From positions 186,001 through 250,000 of the forward strand of contig VJWM01000151.1 of the NCBI GenBank assembly GCA_010909165.1: a DNA stretch of 64,000 bases, written 5' to 3'. This DNA comes from Anthoceros angustus. Taxonomy: Eukaryota > Streptophyta > Anthocerotopsida > Anthocerotales > Anthocerotaceae. Made by a program: the position numbers and the translations under genes. Positions 53,621 to 64,000 of this stretch are shown here, one piece after another; positions within the stretch are counted from its first letter, which is position 1, and the number at the start of each line of letters is the position of its first letter. The notes beneath the pieces were generated by a model, which saw only the letters and a list, made by a program, of their open reading frames with translations, was not told where the DNA came from and ran no database searches.

Positions 53621-54065
53621 TTGTATTTTATGTCCGTTTCAATAAGAAGTGAAATTAGTGAAACAAAATTGCTGCGTTTCTACAAGCCACCACCTCCTCC
53701 AAGTAAGTCCATACGCCTTGCGTCTCCTCTCTCTCCCTTATCCCATAGGCTTGACACTTATAAACAGTATTTTCGTACTTTATCCAATTCTGGGAAACCA
53801 GTGCTCCCTCTTTACCTTCGCATCCCTGTGTCTTTCAAATTAAGGATGATTATAGGTAATCTTCGTGTCGAGTCTCACCGTCTTAGGATTGAGACGGATA
53901 GATGGCTACTTCCTAAGCCACCAAAGGAGTCTAGAATCTGCAGGTTATGCAACAGGGGGTGGAGACTGAAGAACACTTTGTGTTCCTCTGTCACATCTAT
54001 GAAGATATTCGGTGGAATTTTATCCCTCTATTTACAACAGCACGATCTTCACTTCACGTTTTCTC
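53621..54065 (+). pseudogene. LINE-type reverse transcriptase C-terminal remnant, copy 1
   Basis: The frame contains PVSFKLRMIIGNLRVESHRL, RIETDRWLLPKPPKESRICR and LCN; then in another frame the pattern EHFVFLCHIYEDIRWNF. The layout R(x)GxHxLxIExGRW, xRxCxxC, ...EDExHxLxxCxxYxxxR is the cysteine/histidine region at the end of many non-LTR retrotransposon ORF2 proteins. Truncated by the tandem duplication junction. Upstream endonuclease/RT is absent. Confidence 0.6.
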
Positions 54066-54070
54066 TTTTC

Positions 54071-55920
54071 CGATCCTATTTAATTAATTTTATTATTTAT
54101 TTTAGATCATTTAAAAATAACTATATTATTTCTATTAATTATAATAAAATTATAAAAAGATAAAAGCTTATTTGAATGGAGGTGCTATCAGTAAGGTAAG
54201 GAAGGAGATTAAAGAAAGGAGATCTTCTATTGAATAAATAAGGTAATGAATGACAAGAGGATCATTTCAACGCTTTCTAATATTTGGATAAGATCATTGA
54301 ATTTAGAAATTCCAAATGTCTTTTGTCCGTTTTAAACATGTACAATTAGAGTTTATTTTTGAAGCCACACATGCATTTTATTTTTGTCTTATCTTCAAGA
54401 GTGACATCTAGACGTGGATCCATTTTGAACTTGATTGTGTGCACAATGACAAAAGCTAAAAATGGTTGGTTATAACTAGCCTAAAGGTCTTGAGAATCAC
54501 GGGTGCTCTGTTAGATACACATACTAAATAGAGATGCTACCAGACATACAAATATTAGCATATGCCCCTACACACATAGTTAAGTTTCTTGTGATAAAGT
54601 TTGATAGAGTCCACCAGGTCAAGCTTACCTAAAAGTTTAATAGAGTCCACCTCATCAAGCTTACCTATAGTGTTTGATAGAGTCCACCAGTCAAGCTTAC
54701 CTATAGAGTTTGATAGAGTCCACCACCAAGCTTACTATAAAGTTTGATAGAGTCCATCAAGCTTACTATAAAGTTTCATGAGTCCACCACTCAAGCTTAC
54801 CCCTCAATTCACGGGACTTATAGAATGCCAATCTTGCACAATCTTTTTAGCTTGTGATAGCGGCTTTGTGACAATCTACAGTTCAAGAGGGCGTGCATTT
54901 GCAATCGTACATAAACCAATTGCACCGTCCTCTAAGCGCAACAACTTCCGATGATGGGGATGCCGAGCACTAGTACTCCTAAAGCGAGATGTTGCGGGCT
55001 TACCTTGCCTCCTTCCAACTCATCCGGTGGACACCTTGACTCTCAAACATATCGAGAATTCAAGGATTCAAAGCAGTTATAACTTAGATAGAAGTGCAAG
55101 TCATGGTTGGAGTCGGAATCGACCCACACCGCCACCTAGTACAATTCAAGAGGACAGCTTCTATATGTAGGTCTACCCTCATACTCCATTTCAAGGTCTT
55201 CTATCTGGAAAACCTCTTGCACGCTTGGTCATCGCCCAAAGTAGCCTCTCCGGACACGTTCATCACAGTGCACTAACGACCCTTTTCCTTAAGAGTCCAT
55301 GCATTGCATAAACACAAGCTTAAAGTACTAAATTAGTCGAACTAGAAATTATTTATAACAGTTAAATTATTTTATGATTTTTCAAGTTGTGCCAAGAAAG
55401 ACATGCGAAATGAAATCGTATTGTATGTATTTTGATTTTTTTTTCTTCTAATTATTTGAGGTAACTAATCGCTTGTATTTTTGTATCCGTTTCAATAAGA
55501 AGTGAAATTAGTGAAACAAAGGCGTTTCTACAAGCCACCACCTCCTCCAAGTAAGTCCATCGCCTTGCGTCTCCTCTCTCTATCCCATAGGCTTGACAGC
55601 GGTATTTTCGCATTTTTATCCAATTCTGGGAAACCAGTGCTCCCTCTTTACCTTCGCATCCCTGTGTCTTTCAAATTAAGGATGATTATAGGTAATCTTC
55701 GTCGAGTCTCACCGTCTTAGGATTGAGACGGATAGATGGCTAAGCCACCACCAAAGGAGTCTAGAATCTGCAGGGTTATACAGGTGGAGATCAAGAACAC
55801 TTTGTGTTCCTCTATCACATCTATGAAGATATTCGGGGGAATTTTATCCCTCTATTTACAACAGCACGATCTTCACTTCGCCGCTTTTTCTCTTTTCCTG
55901 ATCCTATTTCTGTAGGTGTC
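54071..55920. repeat. 1.9-kb direct duplication, second copy
   Basis: Collinear with 52166-54070 and continues beyond it (cttttcctgatcctatttctgt, 55885) into single-copy LINE-like sequence, showing which end was ancestral. Many short losses relative to the first copy, for example ccaccagtcaagc reading ccatcaagc near 54750. Confidence 0.92.
54590..54815. repeat. 36-bp minisatellite, duplicated array with shortened units
   Basis: Same array as 52690-52925, but units have lost 1-6 bases at different places (ccaggtcaag, cctcatcaag, ccaccaccaag, gtccatcaag). Confidence 0.93.
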
Positions 55921-55990
55921 TGCCTAAAGCAAATGTGGGAGAAGCGGACTCAACATTTTCAAGAGTTCAACATACATGACATTACATAAT
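55490..55990 (+). pseudogene. LINE-type reverse transcriptase C-terminal remnant, copy 2 (longer)
   Basis: Same region, with PVSFKLRMIIGNLR and then (55804-55989) FLYHIYEDIRGNFIPLF followed by SFPDPISVGVCLKQMWEKRT, which continues past the point where copy 1 is cut. Frameshifts near 55710 and 55780 separate the pieces. Confidence 0.55.
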
Positions 55991-56206
55991 GATTCATGTC
56001 ACTAGTTCTCAGGCCAGATTCAGAATAGCGGTTAATTTTTCATTATACCTTCTTCGTATGTATGACAAATCAGTCCCATGACAGAAACCATCCTTAGTGG
56101 ATTTAAATAAAATTTTTCCCTCTCACCTGAAATCGACTAGACACCAGTTTACAGGCTAGCGTTGCATAGACTTTATAAACTAAACTAGGATCCATTGATC
56201 CATTTT
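55991..56206. other. No gene seen
   Basis: Spacer between the LINE remnant and the right arm of the inverted duplication; no conserved frame. Confidence 0.4.
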
Positions 56207-58614
56207 GATGACAGGAAGCGGGAGCCGAACACCTGGAACCTTTTGGCTCGCATTTCTGAAAATCTGCGTCCGAGTTTCCTTGTGATACCATTGATGCCGC
56301 GTGGCGTTTCTACACCGTCGCATTCCCCGCAATGTCTCAAAGATAGCCTCGTGGCAAGTGCTTCCTGGCGCCACCTGTGTCCGGCCGCTCCGACTGGAGC
56401 CAAAACATGAGCTTGTAGACCACGCGCGGGAGCTGCGTGCGAGGAGCGTTCGAAAGCACTGCCTTCGTTGCGTTCCACAGACCATCTGCTCCGCTGTCGA
56501 TCACATCGGTCAAGGTTCCACAGAAATTGCATCTGTCTCTCCTGTTTGATCGCTTCAGCTGCGTCAAGCTTCCTTTGCTGGCTGCCGGCTCTCAATTCCA
56601 ACAATGGCGGCTCTTACAGCCGGTTTCAGAAGCGTGGTGAAGTGTGGCAGCCTGTCCGAGTGCTACCCGGGGCCACAAAGACAGGAATGCTCTGCGCACA
56701 GTGGCTATGGCGTTGTGAGAGTGAGGTCTAGCCGGTTGGCGGAGCCTGGGTTGAGGTACTCCGGAAGCCGAGGGAGAAGCCGCACCCCGGCGCAGTTCCT
56801 GCCGCCTGCACGCGGTGGCAGGAGCGGAAGCAGTGCAGGAGGCCGCCGGAGCTGAGGAAGTTGTGTTGAATGCGGTGGAAGTTAGTCCTGGTGAGGTTGA
56901 GGCCGAGCCCCAGGAGACGGTGTCTCGCGGCGGCAACATTGAGGCTGATTGGAGCAAGATCATCATGATCCAGGTAGGAGGCTCTTTGAGGCTGTGGAAG
57001 CTTGAACATTGTGTTCGAAGTTGATCTATGTAGGTTCTGGTGGCTGTGGCACGTTTTCTGATGGAAAGGCTCGCTGCCAGGGGTTTAATTGGGAGTCTTG
57101 GAAGCATAAGGATGGATGGTACAATGTGTTGAAGAAGAATGTTGATGATTTGGCGGAAGCTGGTGTGACGGATATTTGGTTTCCTCCGGCCACGCACTCT
57201 GTGGCGCCTCAAGGTAACTATTGCAATTGCCTCACACTCTGGCACAGTATGATATCACTTGTGTTCAATGTCAGGCAGCTTTCACGCGGATTGACTCCGT
57301 CATTTGATTTTGTTCTATCCAGCTTGCACAAATGACTAGTGTGCACAAGCACGATTCTGGACAGTGATTCATCTAGGTTTCGAGAAAATGTTGACAGTGT
57401 GCTTGTGATGTGCGGGGGCGCAGGTTACATGCCTAACAGGCTCCTGGATCTGGACAACACCGAGTACGGGAACGAGGATGAGCTCAAGGCTGTGATTGAT
57501 GCCTTCCACCAAGGGAGTGCGCTGCATTGCCGACATCGTCATCAACCACCGGTGCGCGGACAGGCAGGATGAGAGAGGCGAGTGGTGCCTGTTCGAAGGG
57601 GAACCCCGGACGACCGGCTGGACTGGGGCCCATGGGCTATCGCTGGGAACGACTACCCCTACAGCGATGGCTCCGGCAACCCTGACACCGGGAGGACTTC
57701 GGTGCGGCTCCCGACCTGGACCACACCAACCCCACGGTGCAGGATGAGCTTTCCGACTGGATGAGGTGGCTCAAGGTGGACATCGGCTTCGATGGCTGGA
57801 GGTTCGACTTTGCCAAGGGTTTCGCAGGCGGATATGTGGGCATGTACATCGAGCGGACGCAGCCCCAGTTTTCTGTGGGGGAGGTCTGGACTACCTGCAG
57901 ATACGGCGATCAGGGGCTGGATTACAACCAGGATAGCCATCGTCAGGAGCTGGTGGACTGGGTGCATGCCACCGGTGATCGAGCAACGGCTTTCGACTTC
58001 ACTACCAAGGGAATCCTGCAGCAGGCTGTGAACGGGGAGTTGTGGAGGCTGAGGGATAACAACAACAAGCCTCCGGGTATGCTGGGGTATTGGCCTTCCA
58101 GGGCAGTCACCTTCATCGACAACCACGACACGGGATCCACGCAGGCTCACTGGCCCTTCCCGGCTGACAAAGTCATGCAGGGATATGCTTACATAATGAC
58201 GCACCCCGGCATTCCCTGCATTGTAAGCTTTTTTTTCTTCTACCTGGCCTGCTCTTCCTGTTCCTGGCATCATTTAACGCAGCTAATTGGTAACCTGCGC
58301 TGGTGACTGATACACCTCTTGGTGTTTGGATGGTGCAGTTCTATGACCACTATTTTGATTGGGGGTTGAAGGAAGAGCTGAGAAACTTCATCAGCATCAG
58401 AAACCGCAACGGAATCAACTCCCGGAGCAACGTGGACATTGTGACCGCAGAGAACGATGTGTATGTTGCACGGATTGATGATCGAGTAGTGATGAAGATT
58501 GGGGACAGAATTGAGATTGGTGATTTGGCACCCAGCTTGGATGAATACAATGTGGCAGCAGTAGGCAACGGTTACTGCATTTGGGAGAAATCCCAACCTC
58601 TCGAACAACAGTAA
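56207..58614 (+). repeat. Inverted duplication, right arm
   Basis: Reverse complement of 42935-45332. Homology starts at ggagccgaacacctgga (56221) and ends at the amylase stop codon. Between 56207 and about 56560 the arms differ at many single bases and by small gaps; from about 56563 they are nearly identical. Confidence 0.92.
56604..58614 (+). CDS. AMY: Alpha-amylase (GH13, plant AMY type), plus copy
   Basis: Exons 56604-56973, 57081-57214, 57424-58222, 58339-58614; introns 107, 209 and 116 bp, GT-AG, at the same positions as the minus copy. Catalytic residues are intact: nucleophile Asp in GWRFDFAKG (57806-57808), acid/base Glu in VGEVW (57881-57883), and the Asp of FIDNHDTGS (58127-58129). 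The C-terminus reads [11 protein letters not shown]. One extra C near 56785 breaks the leader, and losses near 57511 (two bases), 57597 and 57690 break exon 3. Two of these sites are shared with the minus copy and the rest differ. Adding back the lost bases in either copy gives 803 bp for exon 3, consistent with one ancestral frame. Expressed status cannot be judged from sequence. Confidence 0.85.
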
Positions 58615-58671
58615 CAAAAACGCGCACCGTAGGTTGTGCATGGTTAGAGGTGGCTGTACAACAGAAACAGG

Positions 58672-58940
58672 CAGACTGTAAAAAGGTAGATAATTTATGT
58701 ACATTAAGATCTGATTCAAAGTTTGAAGAGGAACATGCAGTTATGCGCATGTCAGTCTGCCTGTTCAAATTAGAAGGCCAGGTCCCCCGCAGAACAAACA
58801 GAAACTGGTAGAATGTAAAAAGGTAGAGAAGTTATGTACATTGATGTTATCATTGAAAATTTGAGGGGATATATGCAGTGTCCATGTCAGTCTGCTTGTT
58901 GAAATAGAAGGCGCACTGGTAAATAGCAGCTGCCAGTTCC
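58672..58940. repeat. About 135-bp diverged tandem duplication
   Basis: gtaaaaaggtagataattta (58678) and gtaaaaaggtagagaagtta (58815) start two copies. Both continue with tatgcagt-like and catgtcagtctgc strings and gcagaacaaac. 3' flank of the plus amylase. Confidence 0.75.
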
Positions 58941-59485
58941 CTCGCAGAACAAACGGAGAGCAGATCATATCCAGTACAAATGGGAAATAGATCATATCTA
59001 AAACAAACGTCACAACGTCTATGGCTCGAGTCGAAATTCTAGGCGAGGTAGCTGCCTGTCAGAACTGGCAGAATGCATGCATATCCAGTTCTAGTATGCT
59101 TCGAAGATGTACATTTTCCTCGTCTGTCAGAATCGGGAATCAAAGAACGTTAGCTGACAGGCTGGGCAACTCAACCTACATAGTAGCTTGTCCTCAACCT
59201 GGGTTCTGCTTTTTTCTATTTTCCTAAAGCTAACAAAGGACGCTGAGAAGCTGGAGCTAGTGTGAATGCTACAAATCTGTTCACATGCCTGCAGCCTCTC
59301 CTGTGGCGCCTTCGGATGGTCAGAGGGGACAACAAATCTGTTATTTAGTCCCCGATCTAGTTAGGTTGCTGGGCTGGAGTACTGGTGGGTAGGAGACAGG
59401 TCCTAGCATGCATCCAGAAGGAAGTTTACGAGCTTGGACAAATAACCTGTGCTGCTAGCCTGCCTTGTCTTTGGGCCAGCGAAAG
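58941..59485. other. Tail-to-tail spacer, no gene seen
   Basis: Lies between the amylase and kinase stop codons and must hold both 3' ends. No clear poly(A) signal pair or ORF with features. Confidence 0.5.
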
Positions 59486-62400
59486 TCACTGGTACTGACT
59501 CAACTCATGGCTGCTGGTGCGGCTGATTACCAGAGAGCTAAACCGCATGGACAATGCGCCCCTCTGAGAGGAGATAAAATTGTCAACCTGGTTTCCATTT
59601 GCGTTGTGGCGCTCTTCTCCCTCCCCAGAACCTCTGCCCATGGAAAATATGTCTTCTCTCGACTGATAGTCCGCTTGTCTGGGACTACCTTCAGGCGTGC
59701 GGCTAGGAGTGTGCCGAAACTTGTCGCTGTTGTTTCGTGCCTCCAGGACCAGGCCATTAACGACATTGGATCTGGTGTGCAGACCATTTGGCGACCTCGA
59801 CAGGTTCCTGTATCCGTCACCACCCGCGAACCCCCCTGCTTGGGTTCCGTAAGGTCGAACCTGAGAGCTACCATAACCTCCACTTGGTGGAGTCATGGTC
59901 CCTGGGGTTACACCACCAGAGTAGAGGTTTCCGGAACCCCGCTGTTGGTATTGATGACTAGCTCCTAGTGCTCTTGGGGACTCACTGCAGACGAGCATAG
60001 AGTCAAAAACGACTTGAAGACGCAGCACTAGAATACTCATGGACACAGGCCACACAGAGTATCAATAATCAAACCTTGAGAAGGCCTCTCCAGATCTTCC
60101 TCTCAAACTTTGAGCAGAACTATCAACGTCGTATGAAAATACTCTTCTGTGCCCAGGCCCCCTCCCTACATTCTGCAGGCAAAGACAAATCCCAAATCTG
60201 ATACAAAAGTCTGGACTCCAGCATCCAGACATCAGGTAAAGCGTTCAAACCAAAACTTACCAATGGTCTCATTGACGTGGTCAGTGCCCCTACATGGTCT
60301 GCTCCAGCCACCTGATCATCTGGTCGGAACATTACACTGCTAATTTGGTCATCAACTTTCCTCAAAAACGGATGCTCCAACAGTTGGCCAGCAGTCGGTC
60401 TCTCAGCAGGATTCCTTTGGAGACAAGCTCGAATGAAGTCTTTCGCCTCATCAGACAAAAAATCCGGGATCTGAGGAAGATCCTTTGTGTGCCCTATCTT
60501 AAACATAGCTGCCACCTGTATCCACAAGAACAAGGAAACAGCTGTTCAATACATCTGGTCCAAAAATGATTCACAAACAGCAAAACATGCTGGATACGCT
60601 TCACTGACCCCTTCATACTGACTCCAAGGTGGCTTTGCTGTTGCCATCTCAATGACGGTACAGCCCAGGCTCCAAATATCTACAGCCAGATCATGACCTC
60701 GAACACTGGATTGTGGGTTGACAACCTGACGTAGCCCACAAAAAGTCAGTGACAAAACTCAAGTGCATGCATCTGCCATGCAATTTGCCGAGCAGCCAAC
60801 TACGAGCATTTGTACCTCAGGAGCCATCCAATATGCTGTACCCTTCACAGAGTGAGTTGACTGGTACCGAGAAATCTGCATTACCAAATTCAGAATAAGT
60901 AGTCCTCCTTTGACAGCAAGACCTGGAATCAACCAACCACCATTATTTTCTGTAAACTAGGGGGTAGAGAAGTTCGATCGCTATGCATACATGTTTGGCC
61001 ATTCCAAAATCCGCAACTTTGACTTGCCCTTCATTGTTTACAAGAATGTTTGCTCCCTTGATATCTCTGTACAAGGCACCAGGAAATTTTGTGAAGGGAG
61101 GTCACAAGGCGTCCTAATACAACAACCAAAAAAGTAGAGGCCACGTAGTGTAGTTACCTGTGAACAGTGTTCATACTGTGAAGGAAAGATAGACCCGCAA
61201 GAATCTGGCGAGTATAGTTGCGGATTAAAGGTTCCTTAAATGCACCATACTCATGAAGTAGCTTATGAATAGAACCTCCTGAGACATACTCCAAATATAT
61301 GTACAGCTTGTCTTCAAACTGGAAGATCGAGATAAAACACATGAATTCAACTTACTTGACAAAGTTACCAACATGATGGAAAGTAAGAACAATGGAAATG
61401 CTCTGAACAACATCTAACACTCCTAACAGCAGACACAACTTACAGAGTCACTTGAATAGTACTGCACAATATTTGGATGCTGAAACCGACTCAACATGGC
61501 TATTTCCTGGATGCCCAACAGAGTTTCAAAATCAACCCCAGGAAATAGGCTGCTAGTGGTAGTTCCAAGGCCAACATACAAAGATATACCAGACCACCAT
61601 CTCAAAAATACAACAAAATGTATTTTGTTGCAACAAAACGCATCATGGAAGATTTACTTTACAACCACGGACTTTTCTCAAGAGTACTGCTCATACCTGC
61701 TCTAATTGCTTTACACTTTCCCTTGACTTGCTGTCATCAGACACAAGCAGAACCTCCTTCATCGCACAAGATTTACCACTATGGCTGCCAAGAAGAATTT
61801 ACATTAGCACCCTCTGGACATAAAGTTTGACTTTGACAATTGCAACAGAAACCACATAAAACAGGAGATCAGCTAGACAAAGGGCTAGAGGAAACAGGGA
61901 TTTCTGACTTAAGTTGAAAACATTATCCTAGTTCTATGCACCATAAGAGGAAGAGCATCATACCTGTTAAAACCTTTGTAGACATTACCAAACGTCCCAC
62001 TCCCAATCAACTGCCCTTTTTTCCATTCATTCGGAATAGGCTCAGCCCTCACACCTTCTGCTCGGGCTGGCCGAGGCGACTGCGGCATTGATACATACTG
62101 AGTTGGATGGGCAAAAGGAGGGGCGTTGGTATAAGCTGGAGGGGGTAGAGGTAGAGGATGTGCCATCATTCTCTCATCATGCCAACCGGGTGAATCAGAG
62201 CCCCTCCCACCAACAACAGGGTGCAAAGGAGAGACTGTAGCACTCTGACCTCGTGAACTTGGACCTGGGCTCCGCAGTCTTGGGCTTAGGATGGGAGATC
62301 TCTCTGGACTGGTTTTCTGCCAGAGAAAGTGATCTCCAACCGAAGAATTATGACCAGAGTTGTAGACCGAGCCCGGATTAGAGCCTTGGGCTTCTGTGCT

Positions 62401-63444
62401 CTTGGAGTGCCAATAAGCATTTAGAGCTCCCTGGTCTTGCTGGGTAAGCCTTCTCGGACTGCGAGAGGGACTCGACATGGAACTGTCAGGTGCACTAAGC
62501 AAACCATTCACATGTGGTATATGCAGGGGAGGAAGCTCTCCAGGTCGCCTAGAAGAAGTCACTGCCGGTTGCCCACCCAGATGAGGACTGGCCGGACGGG
62601 ACAGATCAACCCGTGACAGATCAACCCGGGAATTCCTTCTGCTGTGCTTCGGAGTAGGCTGGACAGAGCCAATTTGCTGAATTCTGAATACCAGAAAGGA
62701 AACACCGGTTATCACATGAAGGCGACATTCAATACGAGGAAGTGGACTCCCACATAAGGTACAGTCAACACGGCAACTATCTTCAGAGTAACCACGCACA
62801 CCACCATCTTGGACTAGACAGCAAGACAAGCAGCAGCCGAGAGTAAAGAGCAAACAATGAAGTGATGAATCTTACTGAAGTGGTCGTGCAGCATCGATCA
62901 TTTCCCCATCTTGGGGTGGCCTCAGGTTGGAGATGCGATTAGACACACCAAGTGGCCATGGTTCGGCACCCACTTGGTCTCCACTGGCTACGGAGCTGAC
63001 ACTGGAACCCGAACCCGAACCACAGCCAGAAGTCAACCCGTCAACATCTCCAGGCTCCAATTTGGCCGCCAACTGCTGATAGGAATGCGAAGGCATCGAA
63101 GATCCATGCTGAGGCAAGTAACCAAGTTGCACGTGCAGGGGGACCTGCGAGGAAAGTTGCACACCAGAATGTGTCCTTCCCAAAGGAGGCGCACAAGGCA
63201 AGGGAAGAGGGGTTCCATGCGAGGGACGATCTCTGAAACTAGGAGAGCGTGTGGCTGGGGTAGGAGGAGAAGGCGACCTGGGGGACTCGGCTTCAGACGG
63301 CAGATCTAAGCTCTGCCTGGACCTTCTAGAACTACTATCATCCTCCGATTGACTATGCTTAGGTCTGCTTCTCAGTATCTTCGGGAGACGAGTCTGAGAG
63401 CCATCAGCCTTGGGCTCCTTCGGAGACTTCTGCCACCAGGGCAT
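59486..63444 (-). CDS. YDA: YODA-type MAP kinase kinase kinase
   Basis: Serine/threonine MAPKKK at the head of the YODA-MKK4/5-MPK3/6 cascade (stomatal and embryo patterning in Arabidopsis); cytoplasmic. Eleven exons, all GT-AG and in phase: 63444-62876, 62683-61964, 61784-61697, 61506-61444, 61318-61158, 61066-60991, 60875-60816, 60725-60609, 60515-60261, 60172-60075, 59984-59486; 901 residues. Start [20 protein letters not shown] matches the MPWW start of YODA proteins; an upstream Met at 63459 is less likely. Long Ser/Pro-rich N-terminal region (1-405, with SSPSRSPR and SPARAE-type motifs). Kinase domain about 410-670: [104 protein letters not shown]. Ser/Gly-rich C-tail. No frame breaks. 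Confidence 0.93.
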
Positions 63445-64000
63445 TTTCGGGATCCACAAGACCTAGCACTCAACCTAATGCTACGCCCCACACTTCAGCT
63501 CCAACATCCTTCTTTCCTCGCGGACCCTGCATACACCAGCTCATAGATATCTAAGCCCCTGCCAACCCCTGCCAAGTCAGGTACCCGACCTCCAGACCTA
63601 GAAGCCCTGCACAATGAACCCTCGCCCTGTGCAACAAGCACACGATCGAGTCCATGCCCTCCCCGTCTCAGTCCGTCACCAATCCTAACCCCTGTCCACT
63701 GCATTCCTCCCACAATTTACTCCATAACGTGTCCCCGCTCTTCATATCCTCAACCTATCAAAATCAAAGCAACATCACCATCGCCCACCACCACTCCTAC
63801 CCCCTCCACCATACACACATCTCCCCCCCGCAGCCGTAGGCCCTAACCTCCAAATGCGCGCAACTTCATCGCTCTAACTCTTCCACAGTCCCCAAAATGA
63901 CACTCCCAGAAAAGGCCGTAGTCCAGCCTCCGGCCTCTCCAGCACATGATCTCCACTAGACCCACCATCCTCCAAAAGCCCAAATCCCGATCCCCCTCCT
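63445..64000. other. Upstream flank of the kinase gene
   Basis: C-rich on the plus strand (G/A-rich in the direction of the kinase), with accatacacacatctccccc near 63808. Probably 5' untranslated region and promoter; no TATA box assigned. ORFs at 63495-63713 and 63654-63839 have no features. Confidence 0.45.

Larger units (their letters stand above)
52166..54070. repeat. 1.9-kb direct duplication, first copy
   Basis: From cctatttaattaattttatt to the LINE-type remnant ending cttttccgatcc. The second copy follows immediately (from 54071). The junction shares cctattt with the start, so a 7-bp microhomology joins the copies. This copy reads with fewer apparent losses than the second. Confidence 0.92.

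Noticed and set aside
56185-56604. 139-codon minus-strand ORF upstream of the plus amylase
   Set aside because: Antisense to the duplicated amylase upstream flank; the frame is not kept in the other arm.
63495-63713. Short minus-strand ORF upstream of the kinase
   Set aside because: No conserved features; probably in the 5' flank or untranslated leader.

Overview
The window is nuclear DNA from a land plant. The best-supported genes are a YODA-type MAP kinase kinase kinase (11 exons, minus strand, 59.5-63.4 kb) and two copies of a plant GH13 alpha-amylase (42.9-44.9 kb minus, 56.6-58.6 kb plus). Their introns are short (about 60-210 bp, GT-AG) and they sit beside Ty3/gypsy-rich repeats. A compact-intron lycophyte such as Selaginella fits best, but that is inference.

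Layout. (1) 0-34.8 kb is an AT-rich repeat cluster. Segment 1035-6882 recurs as 7550-16023 plus 33046-34320. It carries a degraded minus-strand gypsy integrase piece, a plus-strand gene coding for an Alba-like domain followed by a very acidic Tyr/Glu repeat tail, a short retroelement-like 3' piece, and a broken minus-strand F-box-like gene. In the second copy a 1.5-1.8 kb unit is present three times in tandem. (2) A 17 kb GC-rich, G-skewed Ty3/gypsy LTR retrotransposon (16024-33045) is nested in the second copy and flanked by the 5-bp duplication GCTAG. Its LTRs are about 4.0 and 5.7 kb, its PBS is TGGCGCCGTTG-type, and its gag, protease, RT, RNase H and integrase are all frameshifted. The 3' side carries an integrase/LTR tandem duplication and an LTR-internal expansion of about 745 bp units. 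(3) 34.3-42.6 kb holds an inverted F-box piece, a second gypsy fragment, a strong 23-bp hairpin, acidic-repeat genes, and the best-preserved Alba-acidic gene (39758-41170). (4) 42.9-58.6 kb is a large inverted duplication. Two amylase copies face away from an 11 kb centre that contains a divergent pair of related, unrecognised coiled-coil genes (46.0-48.2 minus, 48.6-50.9 plus), several minisatellites, and a 1.9 kb direct duplication with LINE-type C-terminal remnants. (5) 59.5-64 kb holds the intact YODA-like kinase and its upstream flank.

Three threads stand out. First, the Alba + acidic-repeat family appears to share sequence modules with the divergent coiled-coil pair, through a hybrid locus at 37.5-38.5 kb. 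I do not recognise this combination. Second, nearly all frame-breaking indels fall in sequence that is present two or more times, while the single-copy kinase and coiled-coil genes read cleanly. This could mean either local repeat decay or a consensus that could not be polished in repeats, and it affects how every apparent pseudogene here should be read. Third, rearrangements are dense: nested insertion, in-place inversion, microhomology tandem duplications, and an inverted gene duplication with a sharp step in identity.
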